Shown here one piece after another: positions 1-7,676 of a DNA stretch of 12,489 bases. The DNA is from Ascidiaceihabitans sp. (GTDB lineage: Bacteria > Pseudomonadota > Alphaproteobacteria > Rhodobacterales > Rhodobacteraceae), in contig JALZUL010000283.1 in NCBI GenBank assembly GCA_023301665.1, positions 1-12,489 on the forward strand. The letters are read 5' to 3'. The notes below the pieces were generated by a model, which was not told the DNA's origin, made no database searches, and saw only the letters and a program-made list of their open reading frames with translations. A program made the position numbers and the translations under genes. The stretch's first letter is position 1. Every line of letters starts with the position of its first letter.

Positions 1-1822
1 AGGGCTCGAATTTTTCTGAAAGAAATAAATCACCGGCCTCAATCGAATTGTCATTTGCGAATATTACATCGGCTCCCAAAATATCAGGTCGATGTAATGT
101 TTGATCAATGCCGTGTTCGTCGCGTAAAATTGAGCTAACCCCACGGGTAGGTTCGTCTCCGAAAAAAGCATGAAGATTGTCATCGGATTGGCTGGCATCG
201 ATCAAAAGAACGTTCTTGTTAAGGCGAGCGAGGTCAAACGCCAAAGCAACGGCACCCGCTGCGCAGCCCTCGTCAGGTTGTGCAGATGTGAACGTGATCA
301 AGTGCGCCTTGATCGCCGGTGCAAGAAGCAAATTTGTGCGAAGCATCCTGATTGAATGTGCGAACAAGCTTTTGGGATTGGCGTTGAGATAATCGACAAA
401 GTCTTCGCGGCGGTTCTGTGGCAACACTGGCAAGCGAGCCAAGCTGCGTATTCCGACCCCGCGCTCAAGCGCGTTCCTTGAGCGGTAATTGGTACGCCTG
501 AGCTCTTTGAGTACTACAAAGAAAAGGCTCCCAGCCAACCCTAAAATTGCAGACATCGAAACGATCAAGGCCTTGCGCGGTTCGGACGGGATAAATGGGA
601 TCACGGCCGGCGAAAGTACCCGACTGTCAGCGCTTTGAATGCCTTGTTGAGAGGCGGTTTCTTTCAGGCGGGTTAAGAAGTGTTCGTATAAAAGGCGGGA
701 GGCTTCCGCTTCACGATTAAGCTGCCTAAGGGTTATCAAATCCTGCCCTTGTTTTGCAATCTGTGCGCTCAATTCAACCTCTGACTTTTTGAGGGTTTCA
801 AGTTGCTGTTGCGCCTGAAAATGGTCCGAAACAGCTTGGCTTTTGATTGTCTCAAACCGGGATTCAAAGGCGGAATTTTGTGATTCATTCTGCGCAAACT
901 CCAAGAGTTGGTCGTCTTGCGCCGCAGCTATCTTTGTCTCTAGGTCCTTCGCCTCTTCCAAATTTTTCGCGTTCAAAGAGGTTAACATCATCGCTTGTTG
1001 AGACGCGACAATACGTTCGCGCAGGGCTTTGATTTGATGTCTTAACCCTTGCAAGCTTTCGGCCGAAACAAGTTTGGTCGATGCCGAAAAGTTGGATGCT
1101 TCGGTCTCTGCATTTTCTAAATCGACCTTCAGCTCACCAACGCGGCTTTCAAGCCAACGGGTGGCTTGCGCGGTGGTTTCAACTTTTCGGTCAACTTGAT
1201 CTTGAATGTAGAGCTGCGCGATGGTGTCAGCAATCAACGCTGATTTTGCAGCCTCTTTCGTGCGTACAGTGATGCGAAAGACATTGCTTTGTCTGAGGTT
1301 TTCAACACGTGTTTTTCTTAAGAGCGTAGTGACAACTGTATCCCGTGTGCGTTTATCGAAGTTCTGTTTTGAAAGGTGTTGAGGTGGTGCCGACCAACCC
1401 AATTTCTGCTTTATCTGCGATTTCAACACAACCTTGGCTGTAGGTGGCGTTAAGGTCCTATTGAATTCGGTGTCATTAAAAAGATTAAGATGACGGGCAA
1501 CATCGTGCATTAGGCTTCTCGCACGCAGGATTTGGAGCTCAGAATTTACTTCTTGTGTGTCGCCACTTAGCCCTGCGGAAGCGTTTTGGAAGGTTACGAT
1601 CTTGTCTGCTTTAGGCTCAAGGATCACAACCGAAGAAGATTGGTAAACTGGAGGCACCATTACGAATGCGTAGTACCCACCAGACAGAATGCAAAAGGCA
1701 GTTGCGAAACCGATCAACCATTTACTTTGCCAAATAGAAAAAACCAGATCAGAGAAATCGATGCCTTCGTTCGTTGCCCCTACTTGGGTAGATGCATGAT
1801 TGTGTGCGGCATGGTGAGCCAT
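1..1822 (-). CDS. Wzz/Wzc-like exopolysaccharide co-polymerase with degenerate kinase P-loop (partial, C-terminus off window)
   Basis: Continuous open frame of 607 codons on the minus strand, running off the left edge. I read every codon and found no stop. The ATG at 1822 (N-terminus MAHHAAHNHAS) follows a GCGAGA-type ribosome site. Visible parts in order: a His-rich N-tail; a first membrane segment around residues 35-56 (WLIGFATAFCIL); a Wzz-type periplasmic region with long coiled coils (about 190-440) rich in Q/E/K; a 'PFIPSEP' proline-rich motif before a second membrane segment near residues 420-445; then a cytoplasmic BY-kinase/MinD-like fold. This order matches the GumC/ExoP/Wzc family, inner-membrane proteins that control polysaccharide polymerisation and export with Wza. 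In the kinase part, the position where family members carry a GEGK-S/T loop reads DEGCAAG, with Cys520 replacing the lysine. The Walker A' aspartate (LLIDAS, Asp542) is kept. Walker B and the tyrosine tail lie outside the window. The divergent Wza-like gene supports the role. Confidence 0.9.
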   Translation of the reverse strand, partial: MAHHAAHNHASTQVGATNEGIDFSDLVFSIWQSKWLIGFATAFCILSGGYYAFVMVPPVYQSSSVVILEPKADKIVTFQNASAGLSGDTQEVNSELQILRARSLMHDVARHLNLFNDTEFNRTLTPPTAKVVLKSQIKQKLGWSAPPQHLSKQNFDKRTRDTVVTTLLRKTRVENLRQSNVFRITVRTKEAAKSALIADTIAQLYIQDQVDRKVETTAQATRWLESRVGELKVDLENAETEASNFSASTKLVSAESLQGLRHQIKALRERIVASQQAMMLTSLNAKNLEEAKDLETKIAAAQDDQLLEFAQNESQNSAFESRFETIKSQAVSDHFQAQQQLETLKKSEVELSAQIAKQGQDLITLRQLNREAEASRLLYEHFLTRLKETASQQGIQSADSRVLSPAVIPFIPSEPRKALIVSMSAILGLAGSLFFVVLKELRRTNYRSRNALERGVGIRSLARLPVLPQNRREDFVDYLNANPKSLFAHSIRMLRTNLLLAPAIKAHLITFTSAQPDEGCAAGAVALAFDLARLNKNVLLIDASQSDDNLHAFFGDEPTRGVSSILRDEHGIDQTLHRPDILGADVIFANDNSIEAGDLFLSEKFEP

Positions 1823-2021
1823 ATTGTTTCTCGCAAGATTTAAGCTGCAGTTGTACACCGCCAAAAAATGCAAAAAGAGTTAATATTTTGGAAATTTGGA
1901 TATTGTTTATTAAGGATTAGTTCGATTTCGTAAATTTCTCATCTGGTTGTTCAGAGATCATTAACCTTAACCGCACAAAACTTAACGCATGTGAACAGCC
2001 GAGCGAGAAGGTTTCGAAAAC
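1823..2021. promoter_or_regulatory. Divergent AT-rich intergenic region between the two polysaccharide-export genes
   Basis: This 199-bp stretch separates the oppositely oriented Wzc-like and Wza-like genes, so it must carry both promoters unless one is read from elsewhere. It is visibly more AT-rich than its flanks. It holds two TTTGGA copies 8 bp apart (1887-1892, 1895-1900) flanked by AATAT/ATATT arms (1882-1886, 1900-1904), and a tandem TTAACC-TTAACC (1961-1972). A further CTTAAC follows at 1981-1986. I could not place a convincing -35/-10 pair on either strand. TTAACC resembles a CtrA half-site, but the TTAA-N7-TTAA spacing is absent. A ribosome site AGAAGG (2006-2011) serves the plus-strand gene. 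Confidence 0.55.
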
Positions 2022-3431
2022 ATGCAGGTGGTCGACAGTAAAATTGACAAGGGTGGCGTTAGCTCATCATGGTTGCTACGCTTTTTGCGGCTCGGTTTCT
2101 TTTTTGCGGCCTGTATTTTTCTGGCAGGATGCGGGTCGGTTTATCGAACTTCAAAAATAATCCCAAACGACGGAAATGTGCAGGTTGTTTCGTTGACAGT
2201 CGCCTCTATCGCGCAGGCGAACTCCTCGAAATACACCCCCAAAGAATTGCCTGCTGTGTTCTCTGCAATTGCCGGATCGGGGGATGGGTTGCCGGCGACT
2301 AGCGTGCTTCCCAAAGGTCCATTAAGCGCACCAAAACATCCCAAGTCGCTAGAGTTGCGGATGCCCCCGGAACCAGAGCTAGGACCGTACACGATTGGGG
2401 TTGGGGACGTGGTGCTGTTGTCGACACCCGCGACTGGTTCAACCCTTCAGGAATTATCTGGGTTGCTTGCGGCACAAAATTCGAGACAAGGATATACGGT
2501 GCAAGACGACGGATCGATTAACATTCCCAAGGTTGGCCGTGCAAAAATTTTGGGCCTTACGATCAAAGAGGCAGAAAGCTTGTTGTTTCGAAAACTTGTA
2601 GAAAGCCAGATAGAGCCGACGTTTAGTTTGGAAATTGCAGAGTTCAATTCACGCAAGATTTCGGTCGGAGGGGCTGTCGAGAAGGCAGTGATTGTACCTG
2701 TCACATTGGCTCCTATCTTTTTGGATGAAGCGCTAGCGGCAGCTGGTGGGATTGTTGTGACCGACCAATCTAAGGCTTCCATAAGACTGTATCGGGACGG
2801 CACGCTTTACCAGATTCCAATGTCTTATCTTTATGCGGAGACCGGACGAATAAAAATGCGCTTAATAGGTGGCGACGCCGTTTTTGTAGATACGCAATAT
2901 GATCTTGAACACGCTCAAGACTATTTCCAACAACAGCTCTTGTTGATTGAGACACGGCAAAGGGCCCGCCAAACGGCACTCGAGGAACTGCAAGCCGAAT
3001 TGGCCTTGCGTCGCGCAAACCTGATTGATGCCAGAGAAAATTTTATCTCGCGGCTTGAGTTGGGAGCCGACGAACGGGACTACGTTTATTTAACCGGTGA
3101 GGTCGAAAGCCAATCTCGCTTTGCGTTGCCCTTTGGGACAAAGGCAAAGCTCATGGACGCTCTTTATGACAAAGGTGGTGTTGCCGTGGCAACCGGAGAC
3201 GTGTCGCAAATCTATGTGTTGCGAGCGGGAAAAGATTTGCAAACCTCAGAGGGGATAACCGCGTGGCACCTAGATGCCCGGAACGCCGTGAATTTTGTCT
3301 ATGCTGCGCATTTTGAACTGCGGCCAAATGATATTATCTTTGTTGCAGAACAACCGATCACTCGCTGGGATCGTGCAATGTCGCAACTGGTCCCTGACTT
3401 CTATGGGGCGAGCTCAACAGTAGGAAACTGA
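2022..3431 (+). CDS. Wza/ExoF-like outer-membrane polysaccharide export lipoprotein
   Basis: 469 aa. Forms, or contributes to, the outer-membrane and periplasmic channel for capsule or exopolysaccharide export, working with the divergent Wzc-like protein. Seen in sequence: a hydrophobic signal (about 19-36) ending in the lipobox LAGC with Cys37 as the lipidation site; a Pro-rich linker; a Poly_export domain beginning GPYTIGVGDVV (about 121-130) with the typical 'DGSINIPKVGR' strand turn (163-173); a first SLBB-like domain (about 212-290); a predicted coiled-coil or helical stretch (about 294-348, rich in Q/E/L/R); a second SLBB-like domain beginning 'VYLTGEV' (about 355-441, ending RPNDIIFVAEQP); and a C-terminal amphipathic WDRAMSQLV segment. 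E. coli Wza is about 380 aa; the extra length is the N-terminal linker and the helical insert, which resembles the ExoF subgroup. The ATG at 2022 with AGAAGG ten bases upstream is the natural start. Family assignment is firm; the exported polymer is unknown. Confidence 0.9.
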   Translation: MQVVDSKIDKGGVSSSWLLRFLRLGFFFAACIFLAGCGSVYRTSKIIPNDGNVQVVSLTVASIAQANSSKYTPKELPAVFSAIAGSGDGLPATSVLPKGPLSAPKHPKSLELRMPPEPELGPYTIGVGDVVLLSTPATGSTLQELSGLLAAQNSRQGYTVQDDGSINIPKVGRAKILGLTIKEAESLLFRKLVESQIEPTFSLEIAEFNSRKISVGGAVEKAVIVPVTLAPIFLDEALAAAGGIVVTDQSKASIRLYRDGTLYQIPMSYLYAETGRIKMRLIGGDAVFVDTQYDLEHAQDYFQQQLLLIETRQRARQTALEELQAELALRRANLIDARENFISRLELGADERDYVYLTGEVESQSRFALPFGTKAKLMDALYDKGGVAVATGDVSQIYVLRAGKDLQTSEGITAWHLDARNAVNFVYAAHFELRPNDIIFVAEQPITRWDRAMSQLVPDFYGASSTVGN

Positions 3432-3525
3432 CGCTTTTCTGCCGATTAGGAGCTTTGATATCGCATAACATGACGCGACTGCCTATATCTTAGTGTAGAA
3501 CAAGAAACGGCAGGACCAGTCATAC

Positions 3526-4101
3526 ATGGCATATGTTTTCAAATCGATTATCGCAGCAGCATTCGCAAGTATTGCGAGTGTGGCTAGTGCGGAAAAGTTA
3601 CCTCTCAACGAAATTTCAAAATACTTGAACGCGCTTACAACGGCTTCTGGTGATTTTACACAGATAAACGACGATGGCACGATCAGCACGGGTGACATTC
3701 TCATCAAGCGTCCAGGTCGTGTTCGATTCGAATATGAAGATGCCGTTGTGATTGCCAACAAGGGAGCGGTTTTCATCGTTGATAAAAAATCGAACCAACC
3801 ACCTGAAACCTATCCGCTAAAACGAACACCACTTTCGTTGATCTTGGCCCGTAATGTGGATCTAAGTCAGGCGCGCATGATTGTTGGTCACGACTTTGAC
3901 GGTACCGCGACTGTCGTAACTGCCCAAGATCCTGATAACCCTGAGTATGGTAACATCGAGCTAAAGTTCACAAGCAACCCTGTTGAGCTACGTCAGTGGG
4001 TGATCAACGATGCCAATGGTGGCCGATCAACTGTGATCCTTGGTGCGTTGAACAAAGGTGGAAATATCGCGAACCGAGAGTTTAACATCGATCCGCGATA
4101 A
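3526..4101 (+). CDS. lolA: Outer-membrane lipoprotein carrier protein LolA
   Basis: 191 aa periplasmic chaperone that takes lipoproteins from the LolCDE release complex and carries them to the outer membrane. A Sec signal peptide is visible (residues 1-22, cleavage after SVASA before EK). The mature part shows the LolA fold signatures: an early 'ASGDFTQINDDG' strand; 'GDILIKRPGRVRFEY', matching the family's G-x-[FI]-x-[LI]-x-[RK]-P-G-[KR]-[FV] motif; 'SNQPPETYPL'; and 'TPLSLILARN'. Length fits the family (about 190-210 aa). It lies 94 bp behind the Wza-like gene on the same strand and converges on the lytic transglycosylase with only 4 bp between stops. A link to export of the Wza-like lipoprotein is inference only, because LolA serves all outer-membrane lipoproteins. 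A second lolA copy elsewhere cannot be excluded. Confidence 0.9.
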   Translation: MAYVFKSIIAAAFASIASVASAEKLPLNEISKYLNALTTASGDFTQINDDGTISTGDILIKRPGRVRFEYEDAVVIANKGAVFIVDKKSNQPPETYPLKRTPLSLILARNVDLSQARMIVGHDFDGTATVVTAQDPDNPEYGNIELKFTSNPVELRQWVINDANGGRSTVILGALNKGGNIANREFNIDPR

Positions 4102-4105
4102 TAAA

Positions 4106-4702
4106 TCAGCCGCGACGGCGCGTGTTGCAGTTCGCAAGCTGTGATCGATATGTGTTCGCGCGGGATGCGACGTCCCCCGCGACACGAACCAACCAAGCTT
4201 TTTTGTTGAAACTGCCGCGTGCAAAACCTGTTTGACCTTCGTGATAGGCAAGGTATTGATTACGCGCATCGCTGAGTGAGACATTGTTCCGCTCACGCGT
4301 GTTGTTCATATACCAGCCCATAAAGTCGGTTGCGTCGGCAATCCGCGTGCGGCGCGCGCCACGTTTACCTGTTTCAACCTGATATTCGCGCCAAGTTGCA
4401 TCCAAGGCTTGGGAATAACCTAGAGCACTGGACTGGCGCCCAATTGGAACCACACCAGCCGCGTAACGGAACGGCGGTCGGGCATCCTTTATAAACCGAC
4501 TCTCTTGGTAGATCGTCGCCATTTGAACGTGAACGGGAACCCCCCATTTGCGTTCAGTAGCGCGGAACGCGCGTAAATATTCTGGGCGCTCTTTGACGAT
4601 GGCACAAGCGTTGTCCAAATTGCGAGGAGCGGTGGAAGACCCACCAACACCGCAAGATGCAACTGCCAATACTAACATCATAGCGCGAAGAGTTCTGCTC
4701 AT
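4106..4702 (-). CDS. SLT-type lytic transglycosylase-like lipoprotein
   Basis: 198 aa. Likely cleaves the MurNAc-GlcNAc bond of peptidoglycan to leave a 1,6-anhydro end, acting at the envelope. The N-terminus (MSRTLRAMMLVLAVASC) is a short lipoprotein signal with Cys17 in a VASC lipobox. The catalytic region resembles the SLT/goose-lysozyme fold: 'MATIYQESRF' with the probable catalytic Glu67, followed by an 'ALGYSQALDATW' stretch matching the conserved G-x-x-Q of SLT domains. A C-terminal 'YLAYHEGQTGF' segment resembles the Tyr-containing motif seen late in such domains. The ATG at 4702 has a GAGAGG ribosome site at the expected distance. It is downstream of the AEC permease on the same strand (68-bp gap) and converges on lolA. 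It is smaller than soluble Slt70 and near the size of EmtA-like enzymes. Activity is inferred from motifs only. Confidence 0.75.
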   Translation of the reverse strand: MSRTLRAMMLVLAVASCGVGGSSTAPRNLDNACAIVKERPEYLRAFRATERKWGVPVHVQMATIYQESRFIKDARPPFRYAAGVVPIGRQSSALGYSQALDATWREYQVETGKRGARRTRIADATDFMGWYMNNTRERNNVSLSDARNQYLAYHEGQTGFARGSFNKKAWLVRVAGDVASRANTYRSQLANCNTRRRG

Positions 4703-4770
4703 ATGCCTCTCGCTTTTTTATCGTTTTTTGCATTATTAACGGATTTTTACGCGTTAGGAAATCACGTTTT

Positions 4771-5652
4771 CTACAGCAACAGACCAAGGATCAGCGGCAA
4801 TGCGCCCACGGACATTATTGTGGAGGTGACAACGAGGCCGGCAACGGCATCAGAATCTGCTCCGAATTTCTCAGCCAACAGGTAAGATGTGACCGCAACA
4901 GGTGTCGCAATCTGCAAAACGAGCACACCAAAAGCCACATGGCTTAGGTCGAAAAAGTCAGCAATGGCCCAGGCGACTCCTGTGCAAATCACCAGTTTAA
5001 CGAAAGACAAAAAAGCGGCCTTCCCGATGCCACGCGGATTGAGCCGCGCAACCGCGACACCAAGTGTGATCAACATCAAAGGGATTGCCATTTGACCCAC
5101 TAACGACAAAGTGTTCGTTAGAAATGTCGGGGTCTCCCAACCTTGCCAAAGGAACAGCCCCCCTAACAGAGTGGCGGCGACCAGCGGTTCACGGATCACT
5201 TTTCCAAGCGCGCCCTCTCCTGACACCAGCCAAATACCAAAGGTGAACGACAAGATCGCCATCACTGCAAAAACCACAATTGCGTTGCTTAACCCTGCCT
5301 CACCAAATGCAAACATCGCCAAAGGTAGGCCGAGATTACCTGTATTTCCAAAGATGAGCGGTGCCATATAAGTGCGGCTGTCCAGCCGGCCAATGCGCGA
5401 TACCCCCAAAACGACAACGGTTACAACGGCGTAGGCTGTAACGGATGCTAAGGTTAATGCGGTCAACGCCGCAGGATCCATTTGTGCCTGCATTAAGGAT
5501 ACAAAAATCAAACATGGCACTGAAAGCGTCATAGCCATTTGGGTGACAAATTGAATCCGGTATTCCAGCCCCACTTTAACCCAGGTAAAGCCAATGGCTG
5601 CCAAAAGAAAAACGGGTGCAACGATCTCGAGGACTGTTCCGATTAGCTGCAC
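4771..5652 (-). CDS. AEC-family (auxin efflux carrier-like) membrane transporter
   Basis: About 293 aa, almost wholly hydrophobic, with roughly eight to ten membrane helices. It belongs to the AEC superfamily, whose bacterial members export or take up small organic acids such as malate or malonate. Signatures seen: 'IVAPVFLLAAIGF' at the start, 'IFGNTGNLGLPLAMF' (the asparagine-rich broken helix typical of the family), and 'ATPVAVTSYLLAEKFGAD' near the end. I chose the GTG at 5652, giving MQLIGTVLEIVAP, because GAGG lies nine bases upstream and family members begin there. The frame remains open to a TTG at 5703, which would add 17 polar residues (QGDFVQFLNPNSRKQSV) with no family match. It is divergent from hspQ (84 bp between starts) and upstream of the transglycosylase. 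The substrate cannot be read from the sequence. Confidence 0.88.
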   Translation of the reverse strand: MQLIGTVLEIVAPVFLLAAIGFTWVKVGLEYRIQFVTQMAMTLSVPCLIFVSLMQAQMDPAALTALTLASVTAYAVVTVVVLGVSRIGRLDSRTYMAPLIFGNTGNLGLPLAMFAFGEAGLSNAIVVFAVMAILSFTFGIWLVSGEGALGKVIREPLVAATLLGGLFLWQGWETPTFLTNTLSLVGQMAIPLMLITLGVAVARLNPRGIGKAAFLSFVKLVICTGVAWAIADFFDLSHVAFGVLVLQIATPVAVTSYLLAEKFGADSDAVAGLVVTSTIMSVGALPLILGLLL

Positions 5653-5736
5653 AGACTGTTTCCTCGAATTAGGGTTCAAAAATTGGACAAAGTCCCCTTG
5701 CAACGTCTACTAACGACCGATAGGGGCTGCAATGTT

Positions 5737-6063
5737 ATGCTTAGAATTCGTGCGAAATATCACCTGGGCCAAGTCGTCCGCCACAAGAAACACCCTTTCC
5801 GTGGTGTGATCTTTGACGTTGATCCCCAATTTGCAAATACCGATGATTGGTATGAAGCAATTCCAGAAGACAGCCGCCCGATTAAAGAGCAGCCGTTTTA
5901 TCATCTTTTGGCTGAAAATGACCAAAGCTATTATGTAGCTTACGTCTCAGAACAAAACTTGATTGCCGACTATTCAGGTGAGCCCGTGGACCATCCTGAT
6001 ATCCCGGACCTCTTTGGGCCTTTCCAAGATGGCGCTTATCCGCTTCATTTCCAAATGAACTAG
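5737..6063 (+). CDS. hspQ: Heat shock protein HspQ
   Basis: 108 aa small acidic protein of the HspQ/YccV family. In enterobacteria HspQ binds hemimethylated DNA and modulates Lon protease specificity. The whole length matches the family: 'KYHLGQVVRHKKHPFRGVIFDVDP' in the first third, 'PFYHLLAENDQSYYVAYVSEQNL' in the middle (quoted here in part), and a 'LFGPFQDGAYPL' tail. The ATG at 5737, preceded by AGGGG at 5722-5726, gives MLRIRAKYHLGQ, the usual N-terminus. An upstream TTG at 5683 would add 18 residues unlike the family. The gene is convergent with the gamma-glutamyltransferase and divergent from the AEC permease, so it is probably transcribed alone. I looked for a heat-shock promoter and found none that fits the ribosome site. 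Confidence 0.92.
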   Translation: MLRIRAKYHLGQVVRHKKHPFRGVIFDVDPQFANTDDWYEAIPEDSRPIKEQPFYHLLAENDQSYYVAYVSEQNLIADYSGEPVDHPDIPDLFGPFQDGAYPLHFQMN

Positions 6064-6070
6064 GTCGAAT

Positions 6071-6090
6071 GGTGAGCCAAATGGCCCACC
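6071..6090. terminator. Possible shared terminator hairpin between hspQ and ggt
   Basis: In the 35-bp gap between the convergent stops, GGTGAGCC (6071-6078) can pair with GGCCCACC (6083-6090) around a four-base AAAT loop, with one A-C mismatch in an eight-base stem. The sequence after it on plus is only moderately T-rich (TTCCAATCTT) and there is no clear T-run on minus. The position suits a bidirectional terminator; the weak tail keeps confidence low. Confidence 0.35.
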
Positions 6091-6098
6091 TTCCAATC

Positions 6099-7676
6099 TT
6101 AATAGCCTAGCGCACAACCGTCTTTGCGCGGGTCACTGGCCCCTTCGAGTACACCGTCTTCACGAATAAGAATTGCCTGAGCTCCACCGATTGGTGTCTC
6201 CGGAATTTCGACGACATGGCCCATATCTGAGAGCTCTTGGCGAACTTTGTCAGAATAGCCTTGTTCGACTTTCAAAATACCAGCGTCACTAAAGGCGCGT
6301 GGTGCGTCAATGGCGCTTTGTGGGTCCATTCCAAAGTCGCTCAGGTTGCTCGCAAAACGCGCGTGGCCATTGGGCTGGTACGCCCCGCCCATAACGCCAA
6401 ATGGCATGACTGTTTTTCCGTTCTGACGGATCATCCCTGGTATGATCGTATGCATGGGCCGTTTACCGCCTTGCAATTCGTTGGCGTGGCCTTCCTCTAG
6501 GGTGAAGCCCGCCCCTCGATTTTGCATCAAAATCCCGAATTTTTCTGATGCGATGCCGGAACCAAATCCATGGAAGATCGAATAAATCAGAGACACTGAC
6601 ATGCCGTCGCGATCAACCACTGTGATATAGATCGTATCTTTGTGGACGGATTCTGAAAGTGGCGCGGCAGAGGCCATCGCTTTTTTGGGGTCGATCAAAG
6701 CGGCCAGTTTTGCCGCAGTTTCTGGCGATAACATGTGATCCAATTTTGTCGTGTGATCTGGATCAGCGAGAAAACGGTTACGTGCATCGTAAGCAAGTTT
6801 GGACGCTTCTGCTTCAATGTGAGCGCGTTGTGCCCCCAATGGATCCATGGATGCGATGTCGAAATGGGATAGGATGTTTAACATTAAAAGTGCTGTCGCA
6901 CCTTGGCCATTCGGCGGATGTTCAACAACCTCGAGGCCCTTATACGGGCCGCCAATCGGCGTCGCCTGATCGCTAGAAGCGTTGGCAAAATCTTCGGTTG
7001 TGTGAACGCCGCCAGCTTTTGTTAAGCACGCGATCATGTCCTCAGCGATTTCACCCTTGTAGAATGCGTCGCGTCCATGCTTGGCGACACGGCGCAGAAC
7101 TTCGGCTTGTCCTGGTGCGCGAAAGATTTGACCAGTTTTGGGAGCCTTACCGCTTATCAAATATTGATCACGTGCGACCCCCTGCAATGTGGGCGCGTCG
7201 ATTGCCCAATCAAAGGCAACCCGTGGGGCAACTGGTACACCTGCATCGGCGTAGTGGATGGCTGGGGCGAGAAGTTGATCAATGCCCAATTTGCCGACGT
7301 TCTCCGACAGATTGCAAAAGGCATCCAATGCTGTAGGAACTGTGACGGCATGTGCGCTATGAATTGGAACTGTTTTTTCACCCGCAGCGCGTAACATTTC
7401 GCTGTTCAAAGCTGCTGGTGATTTGCCTGATCCATTCAAGGCGTGAATTTCGTCGCTGCCGGCAGGGGAATATAAAACAAAGCAATCGCCGCCGATACCT
7501 GTCATTTGTGGCTCGCAGATACCCAACAAAACAGCGCCAGCTATGGCTGCATCCATCGCATTGCCACCATCTTGTAATATGTTGATTGCAGCTTGGGCTG
7601 CCAACGGGTGCGAAGTGGCGCACATACCATTGCTTGCGAGAACGGGTGATCTACCAGGGAAATGGAAATTGCGCAT
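6099..7676 (-). CDS. ggt: Gamma-glutamyltransferase family Ntn-hydrolase
   Basis: 525 aa. Family members cleave or transfer gamma-glutamyl groups (glutathione and related compounds) after self-cleavage into a large and a small subunit. Seen: an N-terminal 'ATSHPLAAQAAINILQDGGNA' region with 'NAMDAAIAGAVLLG' (about 39-52), 'MTGIGGDCFVL' (58-68), and the maturation site 'HKDTIYITVVDRDG', where Thr348 would become the N-terminal nucleophile. It is followed by 'GFGSGI' and 'NRGAGFTLEEGH'. The residues after the Thr are Ile-Tyr rather than the Thr-His of E. coli Ggt, a form common in the cytoplasmic YwrD / acylase-like subgroup. The N-terminus (MRNFHFPGRSPVLASNGM) has no signal peptide, so the enzyme is probably cytoplasmic. 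The ATG at 7676 is preceded by GAGG. It lies 241 bp downstream of the RsbW-like gene on the same strand. The exact substrate is uncertain. Confidence 0.9.
   Translation of the reverse strand: MRNFHFPGRSPVLASNGMCATSHPLAAQAAINILQDGGNAMDAAIAGAVLLGICEPQMTGIGGDCFVLYSPAGSDEIHALNGSGKSPAALNSEMLRAAGEKTVPIHSAHAVTVPTALDAFCNLSENVGKLGIDQLLAPAIHYADAGVPVAPRVAFDWAIDAPTLQGVARDQYLISGKAPKTGQIFRAPGQAEVLRRVAKHGRDAFYKGEIAEDMIACLTKAGGVHTTEDFANASSDQATPIGGPYKGLEVVEHPPNGQGATALLMLNILSHFDIASMDPLGAQRAHIEAEASKLAYDARNRFLADPDHTTKLDHMLSPETAAKLAALIDPKKAMASAAPLSESVHKDTIYITVVDRDGMSVSLIYSIFHGFGSGIASEKFGILMQNRGAGFTLEEGHANELQGGKRPMHTIIPGMIRQNGKTVMPFGVMGGAYQPNGHARFASNLSDFGMDPQSAIDAPRAFSDAGILKVEQGYSDKVRQELSDMGHVVEIPETPIGGAQAILIREDGVLEGASDPRKDGCALGY

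Noticed and set aside
3432..3525. A promoter for lolA (TTGATA at 3455 with TATATC at 3484)
   Set aside because: The spacer would be 23 bp, too long for a sigma-70 promoter, and no better pairing was found.
5653..5703. Longer AEC transporter starting at TTG 5703
   Set aside because: The 17 extra residues are polar and have no family match; GTG 5652 has a better-placed GAGG and the normal family N-terminus.
5697..5725. CTTG…CCGATAG as a heat-shock (sigma-32-like) promoter for hspQ
   Set aside because: The -10 would overlap the AGGGG ribosome site at 5722-5726, leaving no usable leader; the -10 match is also poor.
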